Assembly: GCA_023525715.1 (NCBI GenBank)
Contig: CM042015.1
Span: 84,003,750 to 84,067,749 of the forward strand
Length of the DNA: 64,000 nt
Reading direction: 5' to 3'
Source of the DNA: Cichorium intybus
Lineage: Eukaryota > Streptophyta > Magnoliopsida > Asterales > Asteraceae
Shown here: positions 45,168 through 59,250 of the stretch, piece after piece
Position numbering within the stretch: the first letter of the stretch is position 1
How the letters are laid out: each line of letters opens with the position of its first letter
The notes under the pieces: generated by a model
The model's input: the letters and a program-made list of their open reading frames with translations, nothing else
What the model was told of the DNA's origin: nothing
Databases searched by the model: none
Program-made: the position numbers and the translations under genes

Positions 45168-46726
45168 GGGTAAATTGCATAAAAGTCACTAACTTTTCCA
45201 ATTTTCTTGATTTTGACACTGTATTTTTAGTTTTTGTAATTAAGTCATTATGTTTTCAGAAAATTGCAATTAAGTCATTATGTTTTCCAAAAAGTTGCGA
45301 AAATGACCATATGACAGGATGACAACAGGTTACCAGGTCATATGGTCAAATTTGCAATTTTTCAGAAAACATAATGACTTAATAGCAAAAATAAAACATA
45401 GTGTCAAAATCGAAAAATCTGGAAAAGTTAGCGAATTTTATGCAATTTACCTATGCAATTTATATAACTTAATCACTTTACATGCCCCATACGTGTCTAA
45501 AAAAATAAATTTGTTGTTATCTTGTTTTTCCATTTAAAGTAATCAAATTTATTGTCCTAAAAATCGAATTTCAAAAAGATTTAGGATAGATGTATACGAA
45601 TAACAACTAACTTATATGCCCTCAGTGTGAATATCCTATTGGATAATTGGTTATGTAAACAATGTCTTTATATGATGGGTTATAAAAATTTATATTGATG
45701 TTCGTTCATTGATTTATATAAATGTACAAAAATAAAATAGAATTTTACAATGATACAAAAGAAAAACTTGGTTATTATTAAATAAAATTATTTTAATGTT
45801 TTCATGTGAATCTTCAGCAACAATATTGGCCGTGGAATTGCTATGTTATTGTTCCAAAATAGAATACAATTATAAATTACCTAATACAACAAAATTAGGT
45901 AAAAATAAAACTTAAATGGTTAAATGTTTACAAAGATAGTTTAAGCTAAGTAGATAAAAATTTCAATATACTTTTACCATTTTTTCAATCGAGTCCATCA
46001 ACTTTCTTATTGAAAAAAAATATATTTGACAATACAACCTGTCAAGCTAGTAGCATTTGCATACTCGAAGACATAAAATGTATAATTTTAATCACTAGAT
46101 TTTTTGAAAGACTTAATCGCTAAAAATTGTGAAAATAGACAAAATAAAGAAAGGCGACTGTCTTATTCGAAATTAAAGTACTTATTTTCAATAAAAAAAT
46201 GTATACTCATTTTCAATAAAAAAAACTTAATTTCAATGAAACAAAAAGTATTAAGAGTTTAAACTAGAATTTTTTTTTAAGTAAAAGAAGGTTTCGTATG
46301 CATTTATCCTAAATCTTTTTGAAATTCCACTTTTAGGACAATAAATTTGAGTATTTTAAATAGAAAAACAAGGTAACAACAAATTTAATTTTTTGGACAC
46401 GTATGAAGCATGTAAAGTGATTAAGTTATATAAATTTTATAGGGTAAATTGCATAAAATTCGCTAACTTTTCGAGATTTTTCGATTTTGACACTATGTTT
46501 TATTTTTGCTATTAAGTCATTATGTTTTCTGAAAAATTGCAAATTTGACCATACGACCTGGTAACCTGTTGCCATCTTGTCATATGGTCATTTTTGCAAC
46601 TTTTTAGAAAACATAATCACTTAACTGCAATTTTCTGAAAACTTAATGACTTAATTGCAAAAACTAAAAATACAGTGTCAAAATCAAGAAAATTAGAAAA
46701 GTTAGTGACTTTTATACAATTTACCC
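45168..46726. mobile_element. Foldback MULE-like element with 9-bp target duplication
   Basis: Ends are GGGTAAATTGCATAAAAGTC at the left and its complement (TTTACCC end) at the right. The inverted arms are about 430 bp (45168-45600 and 46295-46726) around a 690-bp AT-rich centre. The perfect 9-bp direct repeat AAAACATAA flanks it (45159-45167 and 46727-46735), as typical of Mutator-like elements. Each arm holds a smaller inverted repeat of about 285 bp with the same ends (45168-45451). No transposase. Confidence 0.85.
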
Positions 46727-46735
46727 AAAACATAA

Positions 46736-47265
46736 ACCCATAACATAAATACTAATGAAATACGCCTGATGTAATCATGTAATCGTCCATCCATCTTACA
46801 GATTCTGGTCTTCTACCGGTACTTCTTCCTTCACTGCATCTTCAGTCTCTTCCTTACAATAATCTATTCCCCTACCGATGTTAAGGGTTGGATGTGAATG
46901 AAAAGAAAAAGAAAAGCATATTCCACTGATTTGTTGTAACATTACATCTACGATGTGTTTTTGTTCTCTCTTTCAGAACTGTTTCCTCATTTTGTGTTCA
47001 CATTTTACCTAAATATACAAATTTCGGGTAAATATGATCATGATCGCCGTAAATGATTTTAATACCAATGTTTCCTTCTTTTTGGGGGTAGTCTACATTC
47101 GAGCGTTAACAATTTGATTCAGCTTCATTAGGTTTTGAACTTCGAATCACCATGTTCGTTCTTATTTCTCTTAGTTCTCTAATCTCTAGTCAGATCTAGT
47201 TTTATATGACTCTATTTCAAGACTCCCTTTGGTAAATTCAGTTGATTGTTCTTAATTTTCGCCAG
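46736..47265 (+). promoter_or_regulatory. Upstream region of the B3 gene
   Basis: Pyrimidine-rich stretches (about 46800-46870 and 46960-47000) suggest a leader. TTTTCGCCAG directly before the start codon looks like a splice acceptor, so a 5' UTR intron is likely. No clear TATA box was chosen. Confidence 0.35.
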
Positions 47266-48137
47266 ATGGATGCATCACCAATCACTGGTAATCTCCAAAC
47301 ACAGAAACGATCGGCAAAAACTAACGACAGGGGACATCCGTTGGATCAATCCCGAATGCACAAACCTCAACAAGATACTGAATTCTGGCCGCTATCAGGG
47401 AAACCATATTTTTATGTGGTTCTTGGAAAATTAATCTACGGGAAGAGGTTTCAATTGGTAATCTTCGAATCCCATCTTGCACATTATATATACCCTTCTG
47501 CTAAACGAATCCAATTTTGTTTTTACAACACAAACATGTACTGTTTAGGTTCAAAATTTATGCCATTAGTTAACAAACATTGAGCTTTTATATTAAATTT
47601 TCTAGGGCTATTTTAGATGATAAAGATTAGGAGAATATTTTTGTCTTTTACATAGACGAGTCCCAATCCCACCTTTTTGGGAGCATTTATGTCTTATTGA
47701 CATCGGTCTCAGTCCTAGTAACAGTACAAATACATCATATTCTGTCTTGTCCTGTCTTGTCTTGCGTAACAAATGAGGCGTTGTTAACAATGCAAAACTC
47801 AACAATACCGCGTTCTACTTAGGCTGTCCCACGCGAACTATCGGAAAAGCTTCCAACTTCTACGGTTCCTGCTAAGATTGTGTACCGCAAAAAGGTGTGG
47901 GACCTAGTTTACCTTGGTGAACAGAATAAAAAGAGGTTTGGAAACGAAGCATGGGGAAAGTTTGTTACGGATAACAATCTTGTAGCTGGGGATGCATGTG
48001 TGTTTGAGTTGATGGAGGGCAGCTCAAAGAGTAGTATTGTTAAGTTCAAAGTTCAGGTTCTTAGAAGTAATTTACCATCTGAGTTGTTGGAGAAAGCAGA
48101 AGGGTTTGATATGAGCAATCCGATTGCTATAGAGTAG
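47266..48137 (+). CDS. Small B3-domain DNA-binding protein, two exons
   Basis: Exons 47266-47457 and 47823-48137 join in phase 0 across a GT-AG intron, giving 168 residues. The B3 domain spans about 46-150: KPYFYVVLGK, then across the junction KRFQL-AVPRELSEKLPTST, VPAKIVYRKKVWDLVY, AWGKFVTDNNLVAGDACVFE and FKVQVLRSNLP. The protein ends DMSNPIAIE. The W-x-KFV-xDN-LVAGD-CVFEL core is a hallmark of plant B3 proteins near the Os04g0386900/REM groups, which bind DNA as transcription factors. It is short, with a single B3 domain and no other domain. It is convergent with the NFD4-like gene. The start at 47266 follows a splice-acceptor-like site and precedes a polar N terminus. Confidence 0.82.
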
Positions 48138-48306
48138 GATTCATGATTTGGCTTTTAGTTGTTTTTTGAATCTTGAATGGTTGTTTAGTTCTAATGTAGC
48201 TGTAGATGCTTTTTGTGAAGATATGGTTTGGTGAATTTAGTGGATTTCTTGTGTTTTTGTGTTACCAATTCACTATGGCTGCGTGCTTTATAGGGATGTT
48301 TTGAAT

Positions 48307-48650
48307 GATGAGGGTATTCACGTCTTTTGTATCATTGAGAAACCGAGAGCAAGCCCATGTCCCTCCCACCTTTTTGGGTGGGACAAAAATTACACAGGGA
48401 CAGGATTGGACAAGCTTCCTAGGGTTATTTTTAATGACCAGGATGAGGAGGGTATTCACGTCTTTTCATAAGTGAGCAGTCGAGGACAAGTCCCTTTTCC
48501 ACCATGATCCACTTTTTTGGGTAGGACACAAATTACACTAGACATGATTAGACAAACTTAATGTATTGGATGAGGAGGACATTCTCGTATTTTTTCACAA
48601 AGCAGAGGTCGATAGCAAGTCCACTTTCCACCTTTTTGGGTGGAAAAAGT
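48307..48650. repeat. 130-bp tandem repeat, 2.7 copies, after the B3 gene
   Basis: Units start at 48307, 48442 and 48569 with GATGAGGAGGGTATTCACGT or close variants and share CCACCTTTTTGGGTGGGAC, a small perfect hairpin. A related CCCACCTTTTTGGG lies in the B3 intron (about 47668). Confidence 0.85.
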
Positions 48651-48821
48651 TATATTTTTTGTGTCATTGACATCTGTAGTACACCCTCACCCTCACGCGT
48701 TCAGGACCACCATTTGTCTTGACTTCAACTTCAAACCACAAAATCATCGATTGAGAGAGAGAGAGAGACACATATATACATTAGAACACAAAATCATTAA
48801 ATAACTAAAATCAAGCCATTC

Positions 48822-51798
48822 TCAAGGAGAACAACTCGTCTCCTCGGGAACCCAATTTTTCCTTCTATAATCATTTTCATAAGCCGTTTTCGTTCTTAAA
48901 AAAAGTACAAAACTAGAAGTCATGCCAATTAACGAAATACAACCCCATACCAAAAATGTCTCATGATAACAATCTCGACCAATACATACTTTCGTTCCAT
49001 CAACAAGATCTTCCTCGTTTGAGCTATTAATATTATCAACATAAACTAGAGCCGCAAGAACACCATATAATAATGATCCCAACGGGATGTTGGTTATAAG
49101 GATGTTATGATTTATCCCCGAGCTTTTTGAACCAAAAAGCTCTGAAGTGATTGATACGGCGGTTGAAATTAAGAATCCTGAGCAGATCCCAATCAACCCT
49201 GTGGCCGTACTCAAGGCAAACTTGGCGCCGGAGACAATTAGTAGAAGAAAAGCAAGCGGCATTGGTACAAGTGCAAGCGCTAGCCTCCCTGTCCTAGTAC
49301 TATACATGTCCGCACCTGGTTAAAAAATAAAATTAAATTACACTTTTGGTCCTCATGTTATCACTTTTTTTTGGATATGATGGTACAAAAATTTGCTTTC
49401 AGTCGTACTTTCGGTTTATTTGTTTATTATAGTATTCTACTTTCATTTGTTTTTATACTGATCATTCATTATAATTTTTTTATTATACATTGGTAATTTA
49501 GTTTCTTCTTATTAGGACATTGTACTTAGAAATTACCCAAGTATAGCAGTAATAATTGCTTTCTATTTTGATAAATTGCTATAACTGGGTATCGTTTTCA
49601 AAATACAATGTTGTAATCGGAAGAAAAAAGAATAGGATTCTATAATAAACAAACAAGAAAATTAGCTGCTATTTATTAAAGCCTTAAAAATACGTAGAAT
49701 CAAATAAGTATCATTGTAGTGATTGACGTACTTACTGGTAAAAGGTGTTTGGTAAAAGCAGCCAAACAAGTCCATAGCTGCCGAAAGAAGCCGACCAAAA
49801 AACGAGCATGTAGAATAGATCGTGACAAGTGCTTTAACCTCCGACATGTACCCAAGTGATTGAACAATTTGTCCTAAATTATTACTATAAACCAAACCAA
49901 TCGTACCACCACAAAAATACGTAACATAATAAAGCCAAAAATCGCATCGACTCATCATAAAAGTAGCCGAATGTTCCTCACCGAGCACATGCATTCTATC
50001 CATTTCGATCATTTTATCATAAACCAAGCAACCACATGAACTCCTATTCACAATAGGAGTGAAAAGTTGTTTTCGAGATTCTTCTTGATGTTTAATTTCA
50101 ACCAAATCGTAACTCGGCCCTTCAATAGCCCGATCGGAATAAAAGGACCGATGGGCCTGTTTAACGAGATAAATAACTTTTGGTGCTATAACCGGAAGTA
50201 CTATTAACAATAATGTTACAACAAGTATATTTTGTGATTTGGGGTTTGAAAAGAAAAGATAAAGACCCGTTATGGCGGCAAATATATACAAAAATACAAA
50301 GATATGTGCGTCATCTTTGAGGAGGGTTTCATCTATTTGGTTGTCTTTACGGGAGGCGGGTTGTTGGAGGATTGGGCCGAGGGCCGCTATAGATGTGATG
50401 AGAGGGACGAGGGCATTTAGGATGAGGAAAGAGGTGGTTTTGTCATTAGGGCTTACTTTTGTGGCTATTAGGTTGTATAAAGCTGCTGTTACGCCATTAA
50501 AACTAACGCTTAAAGATACTGCAAGTGGCCAGTTTTCGGGAAAGTTTTTGATGTTTAGAACGAAACATACGGTGTTGAACCACGGGATACTGCCTCCAGC
50601 CGATAAGGACAAAACGAATACCTAACGAGGCACAAGATTGTATTAGGGTTTAGGATGATACAATATAGACTAAATAATAGTTCTTGATACAAGTTGTCTT
50701 GCGTTGAATAGGAGTGACTAATGCTACTCGGACAAAAGTTTCCATTTTTTGTTTGCTCAAAAAGTTAAAACAAGGTTGGACGTGAACTCACTCTCGATCC
50801 TGATGTATTTAGGACATGTAGGGAGTATTTTGTATAGCGTAATGACATTCATTAGATTGGATTCTGACTGACTGACGTCAACTAGACAAAAATTGCAATG
50901 TTTTGTCTGTAACAAACACAACACACATGAAAGCGGTGCTTGTTACAATTACGGGATTGAGAATGAAGTGGACTAAAGAAAGTTTCTAGGGTGAAATTTG
51001 TTGATAATGGTGAGAGTCCATTCAGGTTTTTACAAATATAAGATTTAGAGCAAGTCACTATCCAATTTTTTAGGCGAGACAAAATTGTACTTTATATCAT
51101 TAGTCACCATATAAGTACATTGCATGTTTCATGTTGGAGGGGAATTGCATAGAAACCCACATACGCATTCAAATAAGCAATAAAGGCCCCAAAATTAAAT
51201 TGGGTACGCAATATACACAAATGTGTTCGAACTTAAACAAATATGTATATGTGTACATTTATGTACACCCATAATTTTTCCAAAACTTCCCAATTTTAAT
51301 TTTAATTTGGAAACGATAAAGAATCACCCAAGAACCCTAAACTGAAATTAGGGCGAGTAAATTAAAAGCAAAGCAAATGCAATAAAAATTTGGAATCAAA
51401 TTACGAACCATGATATACGGCAGATAAATTTGTCTTTGAATGACAAGCCATTGAAGACCGTAACCGAATAAACCAAGGAAAGAAGCCATGAAAAGCACAA
51501 CCCATGTCGGAAAATACAACAGAAGAACACCGGAACACCACCCAAACAACTTTCCGATATCAGAAGCCATTGCTAAGTAATTGAGCTGCACCTGATTGAT
51601 TTCCAGCGTCGATTTCATTTGGGTTGAATAAGAGGGGAAGTCAAAATTGGTTCCGGTGAAAGCCTGTATCCATATCGCCGACGCGAGTACCATCCATTTC
51701 CGGCATCCCACATATACCATTATAATCCGATTATCCGGCAACGTCTCCGGAAACAAATAGACAGAGGAGAGAGAAGGATCTGAAATCAATGTCTCCAA
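48822..51798 (-). CDS. Nodulin-like/NFD4-type MFS transporter, three exons
   Basis: Exons on the - strand are 51798-51409, 50621-49736 and 49315-48822, with GT-AG borders, giving 589 residues. The first exon carries RKWMVLASAIWIQAFTGTNF and SQ-like QVQLNYLAMASDIGKLFGWC, the nodulin-like signature. The second carries SIPWFNTVCFVLNIKNFPEN and SFNGVTAALYN (about 141-180), then a cytosolic loop with a Cys-Gly-Cys (SSCGC). The third begins SADMYSTRTGRLALALVP. About 12 hydrophobic segments are visible, as in the MFS. Length is usual for NUCLEAR FUSION DEFECTIVE 4-like proteins. Transport substrate is unknown. The start could instead be Met27 (MVYVGCRKWM), which is nearer to the usual N terminus. 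The gene looks intact; no frameshift or stop was found. Confidence 0.88.
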
Positions 51799-52177
51799 CT
51801 GATATTATATAATTATATTTTAATGATTTTGCATGGTTTATATGCCGGGGTTCATGTGAAAGCTTTTGACCACTTTTTGTCCTCAATCAATTAGAAAGTA
51901 ACAAATGCAGTCCCTATATGGCTATATATGCCCATGGGTGAGTTTATTTCGTCTAGTTGCTTCTTTCTTTGTAATCAAAATACATATATAAATATATACC
52001 CATTGGCGATGAATATATATGTATATTACGTTTTGTTAATTACGGACTTATCTGGATTTGCTTTGTTGTCACTTCACGTTTCTTTCATTGCACTTTAACA
52101 AGATAACATTCCCTCACAACAATATCTAGCGGATAACATTTTCAAAAACTTTCAACATAACACCCTACCGTAAACCA
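51799..52177 (-). promoter_or_regulatory. Upstream region of the NFD4-like gene
   Basis: AT-rich. On the - strand ATATAATTATATAATATC lies within 30 bp of the first ATG, which would favour the downstream Met27 start if it is the TATA box. No other element was recognised. Confidence 0.25.
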
Positions 52178-52180
52178 TAA

Positions 52181-52481
52181 GGCTGGGGGAGCAGTCAGCG
52201 CAGGCTAAGCATGCTAAGCATTGCCACGTCAGCATTTAACATGTTAGCACATGCTGACCAAATTTGGTGGGTGTAGTCAGCATGTGCTAACATGCTAAAA
52301 AGTACAAGTCTCAATGGTGTATGTACAAGTCACATAGCTAATGGCGAGCTCGCTGAAAACTCAGCGAGAGAGAGATGGCGAGATGTTTGGCGAGGAGGGA
52401 AGGAGCAGTTTGGCGAGGTTGGCGAGAAGTTTGGCGAGGGGGTTTGGCGAATTGCTCCCCCCCCCCCCCCCCCCCCCACCC
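52181..52481. mobile_element. MITE with TAA target duplication (Harbinger/Tourist type)
   Basis: TAA at 52178-52180 and 52482-52484 flank a 301-bp element starting GGCTGGGGGAGCA and ending TGCTCCCC with a long C run then CACCC. An internal 18-bp perfect hairpin stem is at 52241-52258 and 52276-52293. The right half repeats GGCGAG motifs. The C run (about 23 C) shows slippage of the terminal repeat. Confidence 0.6.
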
Positions 52482-52484
52482 TAA

Positions 52485-53171
52485 ACGCCTATATTATGTT
52501 AATTCAAATTAATATAACAACTTAACTACCTTTCATGAAGGGTGTAAACATAAAAATCAACAAAAGCTTTATTCCGGTGTGCTATTTAAAAGATGATTAC
52601 ATCAAAATATCATTCAAGCCCGACACCTTTTATCTTCTACTACTTTTCGCCACAAGAACCGATACTTGTATGTGTGGCGCATACGTTAAGGCGTATGTCT
52701 AATGAGTTGAGAGTTCAACATTGTTATCTCCTGACGATGAAATCTCACACTACAATAAGTGGCCTCTATGTGATGATAATTGTCGTTGCCAAAGTATAAA
52801 CTCTTGTCATTAAAGGTCCACGACGACCATCGTCGCTATACCGTCACAAGTGTTTCATGGACATTGGTAGTACTTGTGACAACATACTCGTTGTCGGTGT
52901 AAATGTAAGCAATTGGAACGGCATGTCGTCACCATGGTCTTAAAAAACTAAAAAAAGGAAAAAAACTCTACCAACGATGTGTTATTACAATGAGTCTAAT
53001 TTCCAGATGTAAACATATTGTAAATAAATGTTTATTTTATATAAAACCTTTTAACAGCAGATCGTAGTAACAAATGAGATGTGTTTCTCAGTTTGAAAAA
53101 TACTTTTAGTTTCTATAATTCTTCTAGAAAAACATACATGCCATGTTTTCCCAAAAGAAAGTATGAAACAA
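52485..53171. other. Intergenic, no gene seen
   Basis: Contains CACTACAATAAGTGGCC near 52749 and blocks with GTCGTTGCC and CATCGTCGCTATA, which look like sub-terminal CACTA-type sequence, but no pair of ends could be matched. Confidence 0.35.
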
Positions 53172-53388
53172 CACTACAAGAAACACAGACTATAGTGACG
53201 AACCCAATAGGGACGACAGATGTCATCGCAATAAACCTGGCTATCGCGACGACATGTCGTTTCTATACGACATAAAGTCAAAGTTTGACATTTTACAATA
53301 TAGCGACAACATGTTGCAATAGAGGTAGGCGGGAAACGAAAAAGATATGGCGGTTTTCTAAAAACTTATGGCGACGACATGTAGTTTC

Positions 53389-53462
<74 letters not shown>

Positions 53463-53560
53463 TCAGTCATTAAATCAGACGACGTCGTTTGTAGAGGGCT
53501 ATAGCAACGACATATCATCGCTATACCCTTCTGAGAACCCAAAAATCAGAACGAAGCCCT
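53172..53560 (+). mobile_element. CACTA (En/Spm-type) transposon end
   Basis: CACTACAAGAAACACAGAC is the standard CACTA terminus, followed by sub-terminal repeats in both orientations such as GCGACGACATGTCG and CTATAGCAACGACATATC. A (TA)n tract interrupts them at 53395. The opposite terminus (TTTCTTGTAGTG) was not found, so only one end is present. Confidence 0.6.
53395..53459. repeat. (TA)n microsatellite
   Basis: About 32 TA repeats inside the CACTA sub-terminal region. Confidence 0.95.
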
Positions 53561-53891
53561 ATACAGCAGGGAGCGGGAGCCTCCATTTTTTTCGATTCTC
53601 TCTATCTCTGAGGCAATTTTCGGTGGTATTCGGTTACTCCGACGACTTTCCAACCAAGCAAAGGTTAATCTCGTCTATTGTTACATCCCCAACCGTATGC
53701 AACTTTTGGTTTCCTTGAAAATAAGATTCAATTGTGTGTTTTTTTATTGGGTGTCGTTGTGGTAACTCCAGTTATCTTCTCCGACTCGAGTGGTGGCCTG
53801 AGTCACGGCTGTGTTGTGATTCCTTTTTATGTTTGTAAAATCTTCATATTCGGTTACTATTTCCCGTTTTTTTATTTTACCAAGATTCATA

Positions 53892-56598
53892 TGTGAAACA
53901 ACCCTCGCTTAAGGCTTTTCATAAAAACATTATTTTAACCCATTGTTTGTCATCATTATTCAAAAACCATCCTTCAGTGAAAACTTTAATTTCACCATCT
54001 GCAAAAAGAGTCATTTTTCGTTCCAACCCGTTTTAAAACACATAGGATTTATTAAGAAATAGTTCAGAGTATAAATTGCAGAAAAATTGTTTGGTTCCAC
54101 TTTAGATAAAGTATTTTAGTTTATAAATTAGCGAGGTTGTTACAATTCAAATATCATCACACAGATTAAATGGAAACCACACAAACCGTGGCCTACTAAC
54201 CTTCCAGCTCTTTTAAAGTCCTCTACACTTCCCAACCTGAGTACACATCAAAATGAGTTAGGCAATGGAATGCATAGTGAGCTTACCTGAGGTTGACCCA
54301 TTCAGAGTGGGCAGTGTAACCACCACACTCAGGACAAACCCCCGAAAATAGTTTTGACATACACTTTAATTTGTAAAGTTCGTCATCTCAAAAGTTGTAA
54401 TAGACATCAGTACATCATAAAGATTTGATATAAAAGTCCATCTCACCCTCAATGGAACCTACCCAAGTTCACAAGTAACATGCACAAAGCATACTACTTG
54501 ATCCCTATGAGGTTGAACTAAGACTAGTGGCCATCACACTAGCCTCATGAGGGGTAGCAACTCCCTCATGTTGTTCCTTATTGTCGGGAACAACGTCTCC
54601 TCACCCTCTTTAATTGAGAGAAGGGCAAAAGTCATAACATATCATCACCCTCTTTAATTGAGAAAAAGGCAAAACTCATAACGTCTCCTCATCCTTTTTA
54701 ATTTAGAGAAAATGACAAAACTCGGTCTCAAGGGTTCATACGGTCAATCCCATCCTATATGAAATGAAATGCACAATAGTATGCTCAAAACGTCGTTCAA
54801 AACAACATCATAGTCTTTGTTTGAAAACATCTTTAAAAGGACTCATTTCATGCAATGCACACATAGTACTCTTATAACAATTGGCACATAAAAGCATGCA
54901 TGAAAATCGTGAACACATAAAAGATAATAGTAAGGATGTATACTCCCGGTAAACTCACCTAAGGTCAACTGACGAATCAACACTAACGTCAAACAAGTTT
55001 TGATGCATTTGGAGGCGCTCCTAGACATCAACACTTCCATCAAAATCCTCTTAGTTGAGTGATAACTTAAGTCCTTAGTCTCACCTCCAAGTCATTACAA
55101 TGTATCTCCTTCCTACAAGACAAGAATGGAAGGTGTCATACTCGTTTCATCTAAAAGTCGCACTATAATTACTTATTTCAAACTAAGAAGGAACTATCAT
55201 CCATCGTCCCCAAAATGAAGTCTTTAGCTCTCTAACATAAGAAAATTCTTAGTTAAAACATCCCCAAAGTTTGGCATTAAAACAAGGACCCAAAGCCCAA
55301 ACCATAAAGCTCAAAACCCAAAAAGTGACAAATCTGGCCAGACCCAGCTAGACCCAGCTACACGGGTTGTGTAGCCTGACAAGGGTCGTGTAGCACCCAA
55401 GGAAAAACTGGACAGAAACCTTAGAAACCTCACACGGGTCATGTATCAGGTGTTGTAGCTTCATTTTTGGTCATTTTCACACCCTTTTGACCCAATTCAA
55501 GTTCCAATTCATCCCAAGACTAATTATACATGAAAACTCACATCTAAGAACTCATTTCCAAGTATTCAACTCCCAATCCAAGTGTTCATGACTTAAACAA
55601 TTAAAAATCACAATTCAAGTTCTTATCTCTTAACAAGTGGTTAATGAACTATGTTCCAAGTCAATCATTACACTTAACACCATCAAGTCCCAAATAAGTT
55701 CTTAACCAAGGTCATCCCTTAAGGGAGTCATTCCCACATAACTCTAAAGAAGATATCCTCATGGAATCCCTAATTCCAATCATTGGTTCAAATGGTTAAA
55801 CTCATGGAATACCCAATTCCAATCCATCAATTGATGATTACAAGTGGAGATTCCTTCTTCCATTCCATGGAATCATTAGGAATGATCCTTACTCCACTAT
55901 TACTTCCAAACTGATGCAATAACTCATTCATCCATTAAGCCAAAAGTTCCATTCATCATAAACATAAATAAAACCCATTTCAACACCCAATTCCCATATT
56001 CTAGTGATTCAAGGTTTAAGATTACATATCAAGGGTTGAAATCCTTAGGGAATCTCTAGAAGTGAATCCCCTCATCCAAAACCACCATATTCATCCATCA
56101 ATTTCTAGATTCTTCAATTATTCTTCAAATCCCCAAATTCTAGGGTTCATAACACCCAAATTGAATCTAATTATTGGTTCTAAATCATCTATGGATTGAA
56201 TGTAGACTCCAACAACTTAGAAACATCAAACAAACATTGGGAATCACAGGAAATACCTCCTCCCATCATAAATTTCGGATTGGGTCCAAACCCCAAACCC
56301 TAACTCGAAAATCTAAAGCTAGAATCGGGAGTTTATGCCTTAGATTGCTAGGAAACTTCAAGGGCTTGGAAGAATCATCAAAACCAAGCTCAAATCCCAC
56401 AAGAACTCAAGAAATCGCCATTCTCCTCTCCTCCTCTCTCTAAAATCACGATTTGGCTGAAATGGGGGAAACCCCTCACTAAAATCATGGTATCTTTCAA
56501 AATTGGCAATAATAGTCCCTATAGTTTGATCTTTCTTCACCCACCACCCAAAAATCCATTATTCTCATTAGAAGTCTCCATATTCATACTTATGCCCC
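53892..56598. mobile_element. LTR-like remnant, ends not confirmed
   Basis: TGTGAAACAACCC at 53892 is an LTR-like start. The body has long runs of CCAAGTTC/CATGGAATC-style sequence also seen at 10430-10800. A possible end TTGTGACA is at about 56608, but no target duplication matches. It contains an approximately 55-bp triplication (54597-54722). No gene was seen. Confidence 0.35.
54597..54722. repeat. Three tandem units of about 55 bp
   Basis: Units share CACCCTCTTTAATTGAGA, then GGCAAAACTCATAAC, with decay in the third. Confidence 0.8.
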
Positions 56599-56807
56599 AA
56601 ATTGTGACAACTGTCAAATTAGGTCAACGAAAGTCAACTCAAGTCAACCGAAACGTATGATAGGTCAATATATTGAAATATAAATTTCATAACATATACA
56701 ATGTATTATTTGATATTATAATACTATGTACGCAAATTCAAAACAATTATACGAAACAACGCTATTAAGTTAGATATTTTTAAAATAAAATTTTAATTAT
56801 TTTCACA

Positions 56808-56925
56808 TCGTGAATAGTAAATAGTGAACCGTGAATAGTGACAGTGAATAGTATCCGAATAGTAAATAGTGAACCGTGAATAGTGACAGTGAATAGTATC
56901 CGAATAGTGAATAGTGAACGGTAAA
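56808..56925. repeat. 52-bp tandem repeat
   Basis: Two and a fraction units built from GTGAATAGTAAATAGTGAAC and GTGACAGTGAATAGTATCC. Confidence 0.9.
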
Positions 56926-56927
56926 TT

Positions 56928-57160
56928 ACAAATTTTATATCGAAACATAGATAAAAATATGACGGTTCCAAATATATATTTATATTTGCACCAAACGTTA
57001 TATATAAAAAGTTACGATATAAAAACGGTAAGAATGTAAAACTCTTCGGAATATTACAAATTTTATATTGAAACGTAGATAAAATTACGACGGTTCCAAA
57101 TATATATTTATATTTTTACAAGACGTTATATATAAAAAGTTATTATAGAAAAACGGTTAA
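56928..57160. repeat. Tandem duplication of about 125 bp
   Basis: Both copies contain ACAAATTTTATATYGAAACR, then GACGGTTCCAAATATATATT and CGTTATATATAAAAAGTTA. Confidence 0.85.
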
Positions 57161-57178
57161 TCTAACTTGAAAGCGACG

Positions 57179-58424
<1,246 letters not shown>

Positions 58425-59250
58425 TGTAAGACCCGTATCCTGATTATAACATATACTTAAAATAAGAGTGTTAGGAATTATATGATTTTTGGTAGTTATA
58501 AAGCTAAGAAAAACTTTAGTTACAATTTCATATGAAAATCAGCATTTTGTGTCATTTTTAGAAAAATCATAATTAATTCTAGGAATATCGTTTGGACCTC
58601 AAACCAGTGCACAAAGTTTACAAATTGAGTCTAGTACAATTACCAAAAATAATAGTAAGCTTGAAAATGATATTATCTATGGTAAAAAATGCAATCTTCA
58701 CTGATTAGTTCGGAATTGACAGATTAGATAGTCTGTTTTCAAAAATTCATAATAAATCATATAAAAATCGTATAAATACATAAAATACATCCCTGGAAAG
58801 GTATTGAGATAAATTTTATGAATATCCAATAAAAACGTGAATTTAATGGGTTTAAGATCGGCTAAACCAGTCTTGAACAGACTGATTCTAGAAGGCCTTT
58901 AATTTCAACAAAATTATATTATTAAAATCTTTTGTCAAAAGTGTCATGCCATTTTTTATTCAAGAATTCAAGTATAAATACCCCCCAAAACATCTCATAA
59001 ACCACACCAACAAATCTCAATCCAATATATAGAGGTTTCTAAGCACTAGAGTGTAAGAAGTGAGCGGAAGGAAGCTCAAAAGCCTAGCGAAGAAGTTATA
59101 GGTTCCGACGACTGGTCATAAGGTAACTACAAACCTTTCTATAGCTTAATTAGGTATTGTAAAATAGTTTTTGTGTTAAGAAGTAGAATATTTAATAAGT
59201 ATAACATATGTTATATTATACTCATTTCTAACAATAGTAAACAAAAAACC

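Noticed and set aside
52747..52994. Small CACTA-type MITE with CACTACAATAA-like ends
   Set aside because: The right end (complement CATTGTAATAACAC) matches the left too poorly to support an element.
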